A stretch of 64,000 bases of DNA from Streptomyces brevispora (GTDB lineage: Bacteria; Actinomycetota; Actinomycetes; Streptomycetales; Streptomycetaceae): positions 3,472,001 through 3,536,000 of the forward strand of contig NZ_VIWW01000001.1 in the NCBI RefSeq assembly GCF_007829885.1. The letters run 5' to 3'. Each line of letters opens with the position of its first letter. Position 1 is the first letter of the stretch. Shown piece after piece: positions 8,419 through 16,085 of the stretch. Position numbers and translations under genes: made by a program. The notes under the pieces were generated by a model that saw only the letters and a list, made by a program, of their open reading frames with translations, did not search any database and was not told where the DNA came from.

Positions 8419-9579
8419 TCACACCGCCGCGGGCACCGGCTGGACGATCCACTCGCCCTTGCGCATGACGCCCTTGAGCGTGAAGTCGGCGTCCAGGATC
8501 ACCAGGTCGGCGTCCTTGCCCGGCTCCAGCGAGCCGACCCGGTCGTACACACCGAGCAGCCGGGCCGGGTTGGCGGAGATGGACTGCACCACGTCGCCGA
8601 CCGGGATGCGGTCGATGGTGACGGCCCGGTGGAAGGCGGTGTCCAGGGTGAGCGTGGAGCCGGCGATGGAGTTGCCCTCGACGAGCCGGGCGACGCCGTC
8701 CTTGACCTCGACGGCGAGCGGGCCCAGCTGGTACTGGCCGTCGCCGAACCCGGCCGCGTCCATGGCGTCGGTGATCAGGGCGACGCGGTGGGCGCCCGCG
8801 TGGTGGTAGGCCAGCTGGAGGGCGGCCGGGTGCAGATGGGTGCCGTCGTTGATCAGCTCGACGGTGATCCGCTCGTCCTCCAGGAGGGCGGCGATCGGGC
8901 CGGGCGCGCGGTGGCCCAGGGGCGGCATCGCGTTGAAGAGGTGCGTGGCGACGGTGGCGCCCGCGTCGATCGCCTCGACGGTCTGCTCGTACGTGGCGTC
9001 GGTGTGCCCGATCGCGGCGATGACGCCGTGCTCGGCGAGCAGCCGTACGGACTCGATGCCGCCGGGCAGTTCGGTGGCGAGCGTGAACATCTTCGCGGTG
9101 CCGCGCGCGGCGTCCATCAGCTTGCGGACCTCGGCCGGGTCCGGGTGGCGCAGCAGGCCCTCGCTGTGCGCGCCCTTGCGGCACGGCGAGATGAAGGGGC
9201 CCTCGAAGTGGATGCCGGCCAGGTCGCCCTGTTCGACCAGTTCGGAGAGGATGCCGGCCCGTTCGGCGAGGAAGTCCATCTCGCCGGTGACGGTGGAGGC
9301 GACCAGGGTGGTGGTGCCGTGCTCGCGGTGGGTGCGGACGCCGGTGAGGACGTCGTCCACGGTGCCGGAGGTGAAGGAGGCGCCGCCTCCGCCGTGGTTG
9401 TGCATGTCCACGAAGCCGGGGACGATCCAGTGGCCGGACAGGTCGACGGTCCGGGCGTCCTCCGCCGGACTGTCGGCGATGCGGGTGCCCTCGATGATCA
9501 CCCGGCCGTTCTCGACGGTGCCGGTGGGGAGTACCACCCGGGCACCTGCGAGAACTGTGCTGTCTGCGCGTCCGGCCAT
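8419..9579 (-). CDS. nagA: N-acetylglucosamine-6-phosphate deacetylase NagA
   Basis: 386 residues, full length for NagA. Metal and catalytic motifs: PGFVDMHNHGGGG (first metal pair), GIHFEGPF, AIGHTDATYEQ, VATHLFNAMPPL and LITDAMDAAG with the catalytic Asp. It removes acetate from GlcNAc-6-P (and usually GalNAc-6-P), giving the amino-sugar phosphate. The ATG overlaps the nagK stop as TGATG, so the two are translationally coupled. Control by DasR through the operator before nagK is established for this operon in S. coelicolor. Confidence 0.93.
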   Translation of the reverse strand: MAGRADSTVLAGARVVLPTGTVENGRVIIEGTRIADSPAEDARTVDLSGHWIVPGFVDMHNHGGGGASFTSGTVDDVLTGVRTHREHGTTTLVASTVTGEMDFLAERAGILSELVEQGDLAGIHFEGPFISPCRKGAHSEGLLRHPDPAEVRKLMDAARGTAKMFTLATELPGGIESVRLLAEHGVIAAIGHTDATYEQTVEAIDAGATVATHLFNAMPPLGHRAPGPIAALLEDERITVELINDGTHLHPAALQLAYHHAGAHRVALITDAMDAAGFGDGQYQLGPLAVEVKDGVARLVEGNSIAGSTLTLDTAFHRAVTIDRIPVGDVVQSISANPARLLGVYDRVGSLEPGKDADLVILDADFTLKGVMRKGEWIVQPVPAAV

Positions 9580-10511
9580 CAGGCGGATACCTCCGTGGAG
9601 AGAAGATCCCAGGCGAGCAGCCCTGCGCCCAGGCATCCGGCGGTGTCCCCGAGGGCCGCCGGGACGATGTGGGGCAGCTTCTGGAACGTGACGCGTTCCT
9701 CGACGGCCGCACGCAGTGGTGTGAACAAGGTTTCCCCCGCCTCGGCGAGACCGCCACCGATGATGAGCACGCGGGGATCCAGCAGTGTCAGTGCGGTGAC
9801 CAGTCCGGCGGCGAGGGCGTCGACGGCGTTGTCCCAGACCGCCACGGCCGCCGCGTCGCCCGACTCCACGGCCTTGGCGCAGTCCGCGGCGTCGGCCTCC
9901 GGGTCGCCCGATGCGGCGGCCCAGGCCCGGCTGACGGCGGACGCGGAGGCGAGCGTCTCCAGGCAGCCGCGCTGGCCGCAGGGGCACTCCGGGCCGTCCG
10001 GCCGGATCACGATGTGGCCGATCTCGCCCGCGTAGCCGTGGGCGCCCGCCTCGATGGTGCCGTCGATGCCGATGGCCCCGGCGATCCCGGTGCCCAGCGG
10101 CACGAACAGGAAGCGGTCCGCGCCCTTGCCCCCGCCGATCCGGCCCTCGGCGAGCCCGCCGGTCCGGACGTCGTGGCCGAGGGCGACGGGTACGCCGCCG
10201 AGTCGTTCGCCGAGCAGTTGGCGCATGGGCACGTCGCGCCAGCCCAGGTTCGAGGAGTAGACGGCGATCCCGTTCTCGGCGTCGACGATGCCGGGCACGG
10301 CTACGCCGGCCGCGACGGCGCTCTCGCCGAGGTGCTCCTTGCCGTACGCGCGCAGATCCGCCGCGAAGGCGAGGATCGACTCCACGACGGCGTCGGGGCC
10401 GCGCTTCCTGCCGGTCGCGCGACGTGCCTCGTACAGCAGGGTGCCATCGGCCCCGACCAGCGCGGCCTTCATTCCGGTGCCGCCCACATCGAGGGCGATG
10501 ACATGTTTCAC
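9579..10511 (-). CDS. nagK: ROK-family N-acetylglucosamine kinase NagK
   Basis: 310 residues of the ROK fold: N-terminal ATP-binding ALDVGGTGMKAALV, central GHDVRTGGLAE, and the zinc motif CPCGQRGCLE, where the His/Cys cluster supports substrate binding. It phosphorylates GlcNAc (possibly also GalNAc or glucose) with ATP; the product goes to NagA, whose start overlaps the stop of this gene. A DasR-type operator lies about 30 bp upstream. The assignment as NagK rather than glucokinase rests on coupling to nagA and the operator. Confidence 0.9.
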   Translation of the reverse strand: MKHVIALDVGGTGMKAALVGADGTLLYEARRATGRKRGPDAVVESILAFAADLRAYGKEHLGESAVAAGVAVPGIVDAENGIAVYSSNLGWRDVPMRQLLGERLGGVPVALGHDVRTGGLAEGRIGGGKGADRFLFVPLGTGIAGAIGIDGTIEAGAHGYAGEIGHIVIRPDGPECPCGQRGCLETLASASAVSRAWAAASGDPEADAADCAKAVESGDAAAVAVWDNAVDALAAGLVTALTLLDPRVLIIGGGLAEAGETLFTPLRAAVEERVTFQKLPHIVPAALGDTAGCLGAGLLAWDLLSTEVSA

Positions 10512-10539
10512 GGGAAACAGTTTCGCCCGAGGAACCCCA

Positions 10540-10555
10540 AAAGGTCTAGTCCACT
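10540..10555. promoter_or_regulatory. DasR-responsive element (dre) before nagKA
   Basis: AAAGGTCTAGTCCACT agrees with the dre consensus ACTGGTCTAGACCACT at 13 of 16 positions and lies 29 bp before the nagK start. It explains GlcNAc-6-P/GlcN-6-P control. Confidence 0.8.
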
Positions 10556-10691
10556 ATCGCTGTTTGTTGCGCATCCATACAAAATCGGGGGCGCAACCCG
10601 GCGGCAATCCGCCGACATCCGGGCGCAATCCGGCGACAACGGGGGCGGAACACCCCCCGGCGCGCGCCCCCGACCGCATGGGCCGGTACGC

Positions 10692-11600
10692 CTAGTTCGG
10701 AAGGATCACGCTGCGTGACAGGTTGCGCGGGCGGTCCGGGTCGTACCCCTTCGACTCCGCGAGCACCACCGCGAGCCGCTGGGCCCGGATCAGGTCGGCC
10801 ATCGGGTCGGCGCCGGCGTGGGCCACGAGCGTTCCGCCGACCCCGGCGACCTCGCCCGCCAGACCCTCGGGCAGCGCGCCGAACACCCAGGCCACCCGGT
10901 TCGGCCCGGTGATCGCGATCGGGCCGTGGCGGTACTCCATCGCGGGGTACGACTCGGTCCAGGCCCCTGCCGCCTCGCGCATCTTCAGTCCGGCCTCCTG
11001 CGCCAGGCCGTAGGTCCAGCCGCGCCCCAGGAACGTCCACTGCTCGGCCGCGACCACCGCCTCGTCCAGCGGCTCGGTCACCGCCAGCTCCGCGTCGACG
11101 GCGGCCTCGGCGACCGTCTTCACGCCCGCCGGGAGCGGACCGGACGCCTCCAGTCCGGCCCGCAGGAAGGCGAGCGCGGTGGTGGCGAACCGGGTCTGCA
11201 CGACCGACTCCTCGTCGGCCCAGTCCAGTACCGCCACCGTGTCCGCCGCGTCCATGACCGGCGTCTTCGGGTCGGCGGTCAGCGCGACCGTCGGGGTCTT
11301 GCCGCGCAGCTCGCCGAGCAGCGCCAGCACCTCGCTCGTCGTGCCGGAGCGGGTGATGGCCACCACACGGTCGTAGGACCGCCCGGCCGGGAACTCCGAC
11401 GAGGCGTAGGCGTCCGTCTCGCCCTGCCCGGCCGCCTCGCGCAGCGCCGCGTAGGCGATGGCCATGAACCAGGAGGTGCCGCACCCGGTGACGGCGACCC
11501 GCTCGCCCGGACGCGGCAGCCCCTCGGCCACCGCGCCCGCCTGGGCGGCGCGCCGCCAGCAGTTGGGCTGGGTGGCGATTTCTGATGCGGTACGGGACAT
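10692..11600 (-). CDS. SIS-domain sugar isomerase/deaminase, AgaS-like
   Basis: 302 residues with two SIS halves. The first has VAVTGCGTSWFMAIAYAALRE and AITRSGTTSEVLALL (phosphosugar-binding Ser/Thr loop); the second has LGRGWTYGLAQEAGLKMRE and a terminal EYRHGPIA, which resemble the AgaS/NagB-II pattern more than GlmS. There is no N-terminal glutaminase domain, so it cannot be GlmS itself. It probably deaminates and isomerises GalN-6-P or GlcN-6-P to the ketose phosphate. ATG 11600 follows AAGGAG by 9 nt; the longer frame to 11684 overlaps a palindromic operator and is rejected. Confidence 0.8.
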   Translation of the reverse strand: MSRTASEIATQPNCWRRAAQAGAVAEGLPRPGERVAVTGCGTSWFMAIAYAALREAAGQGETDAYASSEFPAGRSYDRVVAITRSGTTSEVLALLGELRGKTPTVALTADPKTPVMDAADTVAVLDWADEESVVQTRFATTALAFLRAGLEASGPLPAGVKTVAEAAVDAELAVTEPLDEAVVAAEQWTFLGRGWTYGLAQEAGLKMREAAGAWTESYPAMEYRHGPIAITGPNRVAWVFGALPEGLAGEVAGVGGTLVAHAGADPMADLIRAQRLAVVLAESKGYDPDRPRNLSRSVILPN

Positions 11601-11670
11601 GCGGAACGGCTCCTTGCGGTAGGGGCGGTGGCGGGGGCGGCGCAGAGGCACCGCAAGTGTGCGGGTATAT

Positions 11671-11684
11671 ATGGTCCGGACCAT
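11671..11684. promoter_or_regulatory. DasR-like palindrome before the SIS gene
   Basis: ATGGTCCGGACCAT is a perfect 14-bp palindrome that contains the dre half-sites TGGTC and GACCA, with CG in place of TA at the centre. It lies 71 bp before the SIS-gene start in the divergent promoter region. Confidence 0.6.
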
Positions 11685-11789
11685 CGGGGCCGATCCAAAG
11701 GCCTGGTGCCGGAACCCGGTTGACCGAGACCTACTTAGCAGTCACTCCGTGTCCCGTGCAATGCCGCTGTGTTGCTGAAGCGATACCGC

Positions 11790-11805
11790 AATGGTGTAGA
11801 CCTCG
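11790..11805. promoter_or_regulatory. DasR-type operator before the sugar-binding lipoprotein gene
   Basis: AATGGTGTAGACCTCG matches the dre consensus at 12 of 16 positions; its reverse complement carries GGTCTACACCATT, the form known from dasA. It lies 82 bp before the chosen lipoprotein start. Confidence 0.65.
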
Positions 11806-11886
11806 TCGTAAGTCGTGGGGGAAGATCGCACCTCATCCAAAGTGCTCCACGAGGACGTGGTTGTCGTGGATGACGCGATCGACAGG

Positions 11887-13164
11887 ATGGACTGGGCTGT
11901 GCAGCGGCGTTACTTGGGACTGACTGCGGCTGTCGCCGCTCTGGGGATGACGGCAGCACTGTCGGGTTGTGGCGGTGACGGCGAATCGGGCGATGTCACA
12001 CTGAAGTTGGTCGCGGCCGACTATGGCACGGGCGAGGCGAACAAGTCCGACAAGTACTGGGACCGGGTCGCCAGGAGGTTCGAGGCATCCCACCCCGGCA
12101 TCAAGGTCGACGTGACCGTCCTCCCGTGGACGGACATCGACCGCGACGTCGCCGAGATGGTGAAGAACGGCAAGGCCCCCGACATCGCGCAGATCGGCGC
12201 GTACGCCGACTACGCCAAGGCCGGGAAGCTGTACTCCGCCGACCAGATGCTCAGCATCCGCACCCAGGCGAACTTCCTGCCGGTCCTCGCGGACGCGGGC
12301 CGGGTCAGCCAGGTCCAGTACGGACTGCCGTTCGTGGCCAGCACCCGGCTGCTCTTCTACAACAAGAAGCTCTTCAGCCAGTCGGGCCTCGACGCCCCGC
12401 AGACCTGGAACGACATCGCCGACGACGCCACCGCGCTCAAGCAGCACGGCGTGAAGGTCCCGTTCGCGCTGCCGCTTGGCCAGGAGGAGTCCCAGGCCGA
12501 GACCCTGATGTGGCTGCTCAGCGGGGGTGGCGGCTACACCGACGACGTCGGCTCGTACGACATCGACTCGGACGAGAACATCAAGACGTTCAACTGGCTG
12601 AAGTCGAACCTCGTCGACAAGGGTCTCGTCGGCCCCGTCGCCCCCGCCGGACTCAACCGGGCGAAGGCCTTCGCGGCGTTCACCCGCGGCGAGGTCGGCA
12701 TGCTCAACGGGCATCCGACGCTGATGCAGGAGGCCGAGAAGCAGGGCGTGGACGTCGGCATGGTGCCGCTGCCCGGCATCGCCGGGCCCACCAACAGCTC
12801 GATGGGCGTCGCCGACTGGATCATGGGCTTCAAGCAGAACGGCCACCGGATCGAACTCGGCAAGTTCTTCGACTTCATGTTCGACGACAAGAACGTCATC
12901 GACTTCGCCGATACGTACGACATGCTGCCGGTCACCGACACCGCCTCCGCCTCGATGGAGACCGACCCCAAGTACAAGCCGCTGTGGAAGTTCCTGGCCG
13001 CGCTGCCGAACGCGGAGTTCTACCCGTTCGGCAAGACGTCCTGGGCGCAGGCCAGCGAGTCGATCAAGAAGAACATCGGCAAGGCGGTCGAGCGGGGAGC
13101 GAACCCCGAGAGCGTGCTGGAGCGCATATCGCAGGAGTCCTCGGCGGCGGAGAACGCGGAGTAG
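11887..13164 (+). CDS. Sugar ABC transporter substrate-binding lipoprotein
   Basis: About 425 residues. A lipoprotein signal (QRRYLGLTAAVAALGMTAALSGC) ends in the lipobox LSGC. The mature protein is a family 1 extracellular solute-binding protein: KYWDRVARRFEASHPGIKVDV, the central GLPFVASTRLLFYNKKLF, and FTRGEVGMLNGHPTLMQEA. It should deliver a sugar to an ABC importer, but no permease or ATPase genes adjoin it, so it would share membrane components elsewhere. DasR-type operators on both sides imply an amino-sugar ligand. Start choice is open: ATG 11887 and GTG 11899 fit the signal peptide; neither has a strong ribosome site. Confidence 0.85.
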   Translation: MDWAVQRRYLGLTAAVAALGMTAALSGCGGDGESGDVTLKLVAADYGTGEANKSDKYWDRVARRFEASHPGIKVDVTVLPWTDIDRDVAEMVKNGKAPDIAQIGAYADYAKAGKLYSADQMLSIRTQANFLPVLADAGRVSQVQYGLPFVASTRLLFYNKKLFSQSGLDAPQTWNDIADDATALKQHGVKVPFALPLGQEESQAETLMWLLSGGGGYTDDVGSYDIDSDENIKTFNWLKSNLVDKGLVGPVAPAGLNRAKAFAAFTRGEVGMLNGHPTLMQEAEKQGVDVGMVPLPGIAGPTNSSMGVADWIMGFKQNGHRIELGKFFDFMFDDKNVIDFADTYDMLPVTDTASASMETDPKYKPLWKFLAALPNAEFYPFGKTSWAQASESIKKNIGKAVERGANPESVLERISQESSAAENAE

Positions 13165-13196
13165 CGGTCCGCCGGCCGCGCAATATATTGGCTGAT

Positions 13197-13466
13197 ATGA
13201 ACGATCCTCCTCCGAACGCCCCCGACGAGCCCACCCCGTCTTCCGGACTCTCCGACCGGGACCGTGCGGTCCTGGCGGTCGAGCGGCAGTCGTGGGCGGG
13301 GCCCGGGGCGAAGGAGCGGGCGATCAGGGAGCAGCTCGGCATCTCCCCGACCCGCTACTACCAGTTGCTGAACGTGCTGCTGGACGACCGGCGGGCGCTG
13401 GAGGCCGACCCGGTCACGGTGAACCGGCTGCGCCGGGTGCGGGAGGCCAGGCGGGGGCGCCGGTGA
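13197..13466 (+). CDS. DUF3263 small helix-turn-helix protein
   Basis: 89 residues: a Pro-rich start, then the DUF3263 core LSDRDRAVLAVERQSWAGPG followed by a predicted helix-turn-helix (KERAIREQLGISPTRYYQLLNVLLDD) and a basic tail. The family is found across actinobacteria as a small putative DNA-binding protein of unknown regulon. It starts 33 bp after the lipoprotein gene, possibly in the same transcript. No classical ribosome site is seen before ATG 13197 (TTGGCTGAT). Function unknown. Confidence 0.75.
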   Translation: MNDPPPNAPDEPTPSSGLSDRDRAVLAVERQSWAGPGAKERAIREQLGISPTRYYQLLNVLLDDRRALEADPVTVNRLRRVREARRGRR

Positions 13467-13506
13467 CCGGCGGGGTCGTCCGTCACGCCCCTCCAGGGGT
13501 GTCGGT

Positions 13507-13748
13507 GACCGGCAGGGTTCGGCCCCTTCCGGGGTTCCTGACGTCCGGGGTTCGGCCCCTCCCGGGGCTTCGCTGACGTTCAGGGGTCGGCCCGTTCCGG
13601 GGTTCCGCTGACGTCCGGGGTTCGGCCACTCCGGGGCTTCGCTGGCGCCCGGGGTTCGGCGACTCCCAGGACTCCGCTGACGCCCGGGTTCGGCCGACTC
13701 CCGGGGCTCCGGTGACCGGCAGGGTTCGGCCACTCCCCGGGCTCCGCC
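13507..13748. repeat. Degenerate tandem repeat, seven units of about 35 bp
   Basis: Units begin at 13507, 13540, 13575, 13610, 13644, 13679 and 13714; lengths are 33, 35, 35, 34, 35, 35 and 35 bp. Each has GGGTTCGGCC near its centre and a CCGGGGCTCCGCT-like end. The period is not a multiple of three and no frame is conserved, so it is noncoding. It fills the gap between the DUF3263 gene and otsB. Confidence 0.85.
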
Positions 13749-13802
13749 CCGGACCCCGTGCCTCGAACGCCGACGGGGCCGAGTTGTCTATAGGCTCGGC
13801 GC

Positions 13803-14660
13803 ATGGGCAGCCATCCGCACACCCCATCCCTGCCGACCCCGACGACCCCCGCCGGTCAGGAGGGCCTCGCCGCTCTCCTCGCCCGCCCCGACCGTGCCGT
13901 CATCGCGCTCGATTTCGACGGCACCCTCGCCGACATCGTCCCGGACCCCGAACAGGCCCGCGCCCACCCCGGCACCGTCGAGGCGCTCGCCGCACTCGCC
14001 CCCCGGGTCGCGTCGATCGCCGTGATCACCGGCCGCCCGGCCGGCGTCGCGGTCCGCTACGGCGGCTTCGCCGGGGTCGCGGGACTGGACCACCTCGTCG
14101 TCCTCGGCCACTACGGCGCCGAACGCTGGGAGGCCGTCTCCGGCACCGTCCGCGCCCCCGCCCCGCACCCCGGAGTCGCCGCCGTACGGGCCGAACTCCC
14201 CGGCATGCTCGACAGGTTCGACTCCTGGCGCGGCACCTGGATAGAGGAGAAGGGGCAGGCGCTCGCCGTCCACACCCGCCGTGCCGAGAACCCGCAGGCA
14301 GCCTTCGAGGCCCTGCGCGGCCCCCTCGGCGAGCTCGCCGCCCGGCACGGCCTGATCGTCGAACCGGGCCGCCTGGTACTGGAGTTGCGCCCCTCGGGCA
14401 TGGACAAGGGCGTCGCCCTCACCGAGTACGTACGCGAGACGGGCGCCGGGTCCGTGCTGTACGCGGGCGACGACCTGGGCGACCTGGCCGCCTACGCCGC
14501 CGTGGAGAAGCTCCGCACCGAGGGCCCCCACGGCACCCCCGGCCTGCTGATCTGCAGCGGCGAGGCGGAGGTGCCCGAACTGGCCGCGCGCGCCGACCTG
14601 TTGTTGCCGGGGCCGGAGGCGGTCGTCGGATTCCTGTCAGCCCTGGCGCAGCGCCTCTAG
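13803..14660 (+). CDS. otsB: Trehalose-6-phosphate phosphatase OtsB
   Basis: 285 residues of the HAD superfamily: motif I ALDFDGTLADIV (nucleophile and acid/base Asp) near residues 36-47, motif II VITGRP, and motif III/IV LYAGDDLGDLAAYAAV; the cap has GTWIEEKGQALAVHTR and LRPSGMDKG typical of trehalose phosphatases. It hydrolyses trehalose 6-phosphate made by OtsA. The gene faces otsA tail to tail and the last 24 bp of the two coding regions overlap, so they cannot share a transcript. The Pro/Thr-rich first 20 residues are outside the fold. Confidence 0.9.
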   Translation: MGSHPHTPSLPTPTTPAGQEGLAALLARPDRAVIALDFDGTLADIVPDPEQARAHPGTVEALAALAPRVASIAVITGRPAGVAVRYGGFAGVAGLDHLVVLGHYGAERWEAVSGTVRAPAPHPGVAAVRAELPGMLDRFDSWRGTWIEEKGQALAVHTRRAENPQAAFEALRGPLGELAARHGLIVEPGRLVLELRPSGMDKGVALTEYVRETGAGSVLYAGDDLGDLAAYAAVEKLRTEGPHGTPGLLICSGEAEVPELAARADLLLPGPEAVVGFLSALAQRL

Positions 14661-16028
14661 CTGGTCCAGGAACCACTGCTGCGGCGGCAGCGCGGTGGCC
14701 GCCGCGGCCAGCCGTTCCGTGCGCTCCGCACGCTCGTCGTCCCCCATCGTCAGCGCCTCGTGCAGCGCGTCGGCGGTGGCGGACACGTCGTACGGGTTCA
14801 CCGTGATGGCGTCGTCGCCCAGCTCCTCGTAGGCCCCCGCCTCCCGCGACAGGACCAGCGCGCAGCCGTGGTCGGAGACGACCGGGACCTCCTTGGCGAC
14901 CAGGTTCATCCCGTCCCGGATGGGGTTGACGAGCGCCACGTCGGCCAGCCGGTACGCCGCGAGCGAGCGGGCGAAGTCGTCCTTGACGTGGAGCACGACC
15001 GGGGTCCAGTCCGCCGTCCCGTGCACCGCGTTGATGTCGGCGGCGACGCGCCGCACCTCGGCCGTGTACTCCCGGTACACTGCGAGGTCCTGCCGCGAGG
15101 GGTAGGCGAACGCGACGTGGACGACCCGGCCGCGCCACTCGGGCCGCTCGTCGAGCAGGGCGCGGTAGGCGAGCATCCCGCGGACGATGTTCTTGGACAG
15201 TTCCGTACGGTCCACCCGCACGATCGTCCTGCGGTCGGGGCCCACCTGTTCGCGCAGCGCCGCCATCCGGTCGTCCACGTCCGCCTCGTGCGCGCGCCGG
15301 CGCAGGAAGTCCGCGTCGGCGCCGAGCCCGTGCACGCCGATGCGGGTGCGGCCGGTGCCGCCCAGGATCTCCGTGCAGCAGCCGATGAAGGCGTCCGCCC
15401 AGCGCCGGGTCAGGAAGGCCGCCCGGTCGGCGCCGAGGATGCCGCGCAGCACCTGCTCGGCGATGTCGTCGGGCAGCAGCCGGAAGTAGTCGACGGGCGC
15501 CCACGGGGTGTGCGAGAAGTGGCCGATCCGCAGGTCGGGGCGGAGTTCGCGGAGCATTCCGGGCACCAGCACCAGGTGGTAGTCCTGCACCAGGACCGCC
15601 GCGCCCTCGCCCGCCTCCTCGGCGAGCGCCTCGGCGAAGGCCCGGTTGTACGTCTCGAAGGCCGCCCACTGACGGCGGAACTCCGCGTCGAAGACGGGCT
15701 CCACAGGGGTCTGGTAGAGCAGGTGATGGACGAACCAGAGCACCGAGTTCGCGATGCCGTTGTACGCGTCGGCGTGCACGTCCGCGTCGATGTCGAGCAT
15801 CCGTACGCCCGGCTCGCCGACCCCGCGGCGCACCGCCTCGCGGTCGCCGTCACCGAGGGCGGCGCACACCCACATCTTGTCGTCCACCGCGCTCAGCCCG
15901 GAGACGAGCCCGCCCCCGCCCCGTTTCGCTTCGAGCGAGCCGTCCTCGTTCAGCGCGTACGAGACCGGACCGCGGTTGGACGCGACGAGTACCTGGGCGG
16001 CGGGCTGAGGGGCGTGCTCGGAGACCAT
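14637..16028 (-). CDS. otsA: Trehalose-6-phosphate synthase OtsA (GT20)
   Basis: 463 residues, the normal GT20 length. Motifs include RGPVSYALNEDGS with RGGGGLVSGL (glucose-6-phosphate and donor loop), WFVHHLLYQ, VQDYHLVLVPGMLRELRPDL, GHFSHTPWAP, the donor-site DRTELSKNIVRG and RDGMNLVAKE near the C-terminus. It couples an NDP-glucose to glucose 6-phosphate. A glucosylglycerol-phosphate synthase is the main alternative in the same family, but the paired otsB favours trehalose. ATG 16028 fits the family start. The next gene upstream on the strand, gpgS, ends 57 bp away, so the two may be co-transcribed. Confidence 0.87.
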   Translation of the reverse strand: MVSEHAPQPAAQVLVASNRGPVSYALNEDGSLEAKRGGGGLVSGLSAVDDKMWVCAALGDGDREAVRRGVGEPGVRMLDIDADVHADAYNGIANSVLWFVHHLLYQTPVEPVFDAEFRRQWAAFETYNRAFAEALAEEAGEGAAVLVQDYHLVLVPGMLRELRPDLRIGHFSHTPWAPVDYFRLLPDDIAEQVLRGILGADRAAFLTRRWADAFIGCCTEILGGTGRTRIGVHGLGADADFLRRRAHEADVDDRMAALREQVGPDRRTIVRVDRTELSKNIVRGMLAYRALLDERPEWRGRVVHVAFAYPSRQDLAVYREYTAEVRRVAADINAVHGTADWTPVVLHVKDDFARSLAAYRLADVALVNPIRDGMNLVAKEVPVVSDHGCALVLSREAGAYEELGDDAITVNPYDVSATADALHEALTMGDDERAERTERLAAAATALPPQQWFLDQLEALRQG

Positions 16029-16085
16029 GTTGCGGAATCTAGCCCGATCCCGAACCGTCCAAACGTGCGTCCGGCCGTGCCCCGG

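Noticed and set aside
11601..11684. 28-residue N-terminal extension of the SIS protein
   Set aside because: It would begin on top of the DasR-like palindrome and lacks a ribosome site; AAGGAG precedes ATG 11600.
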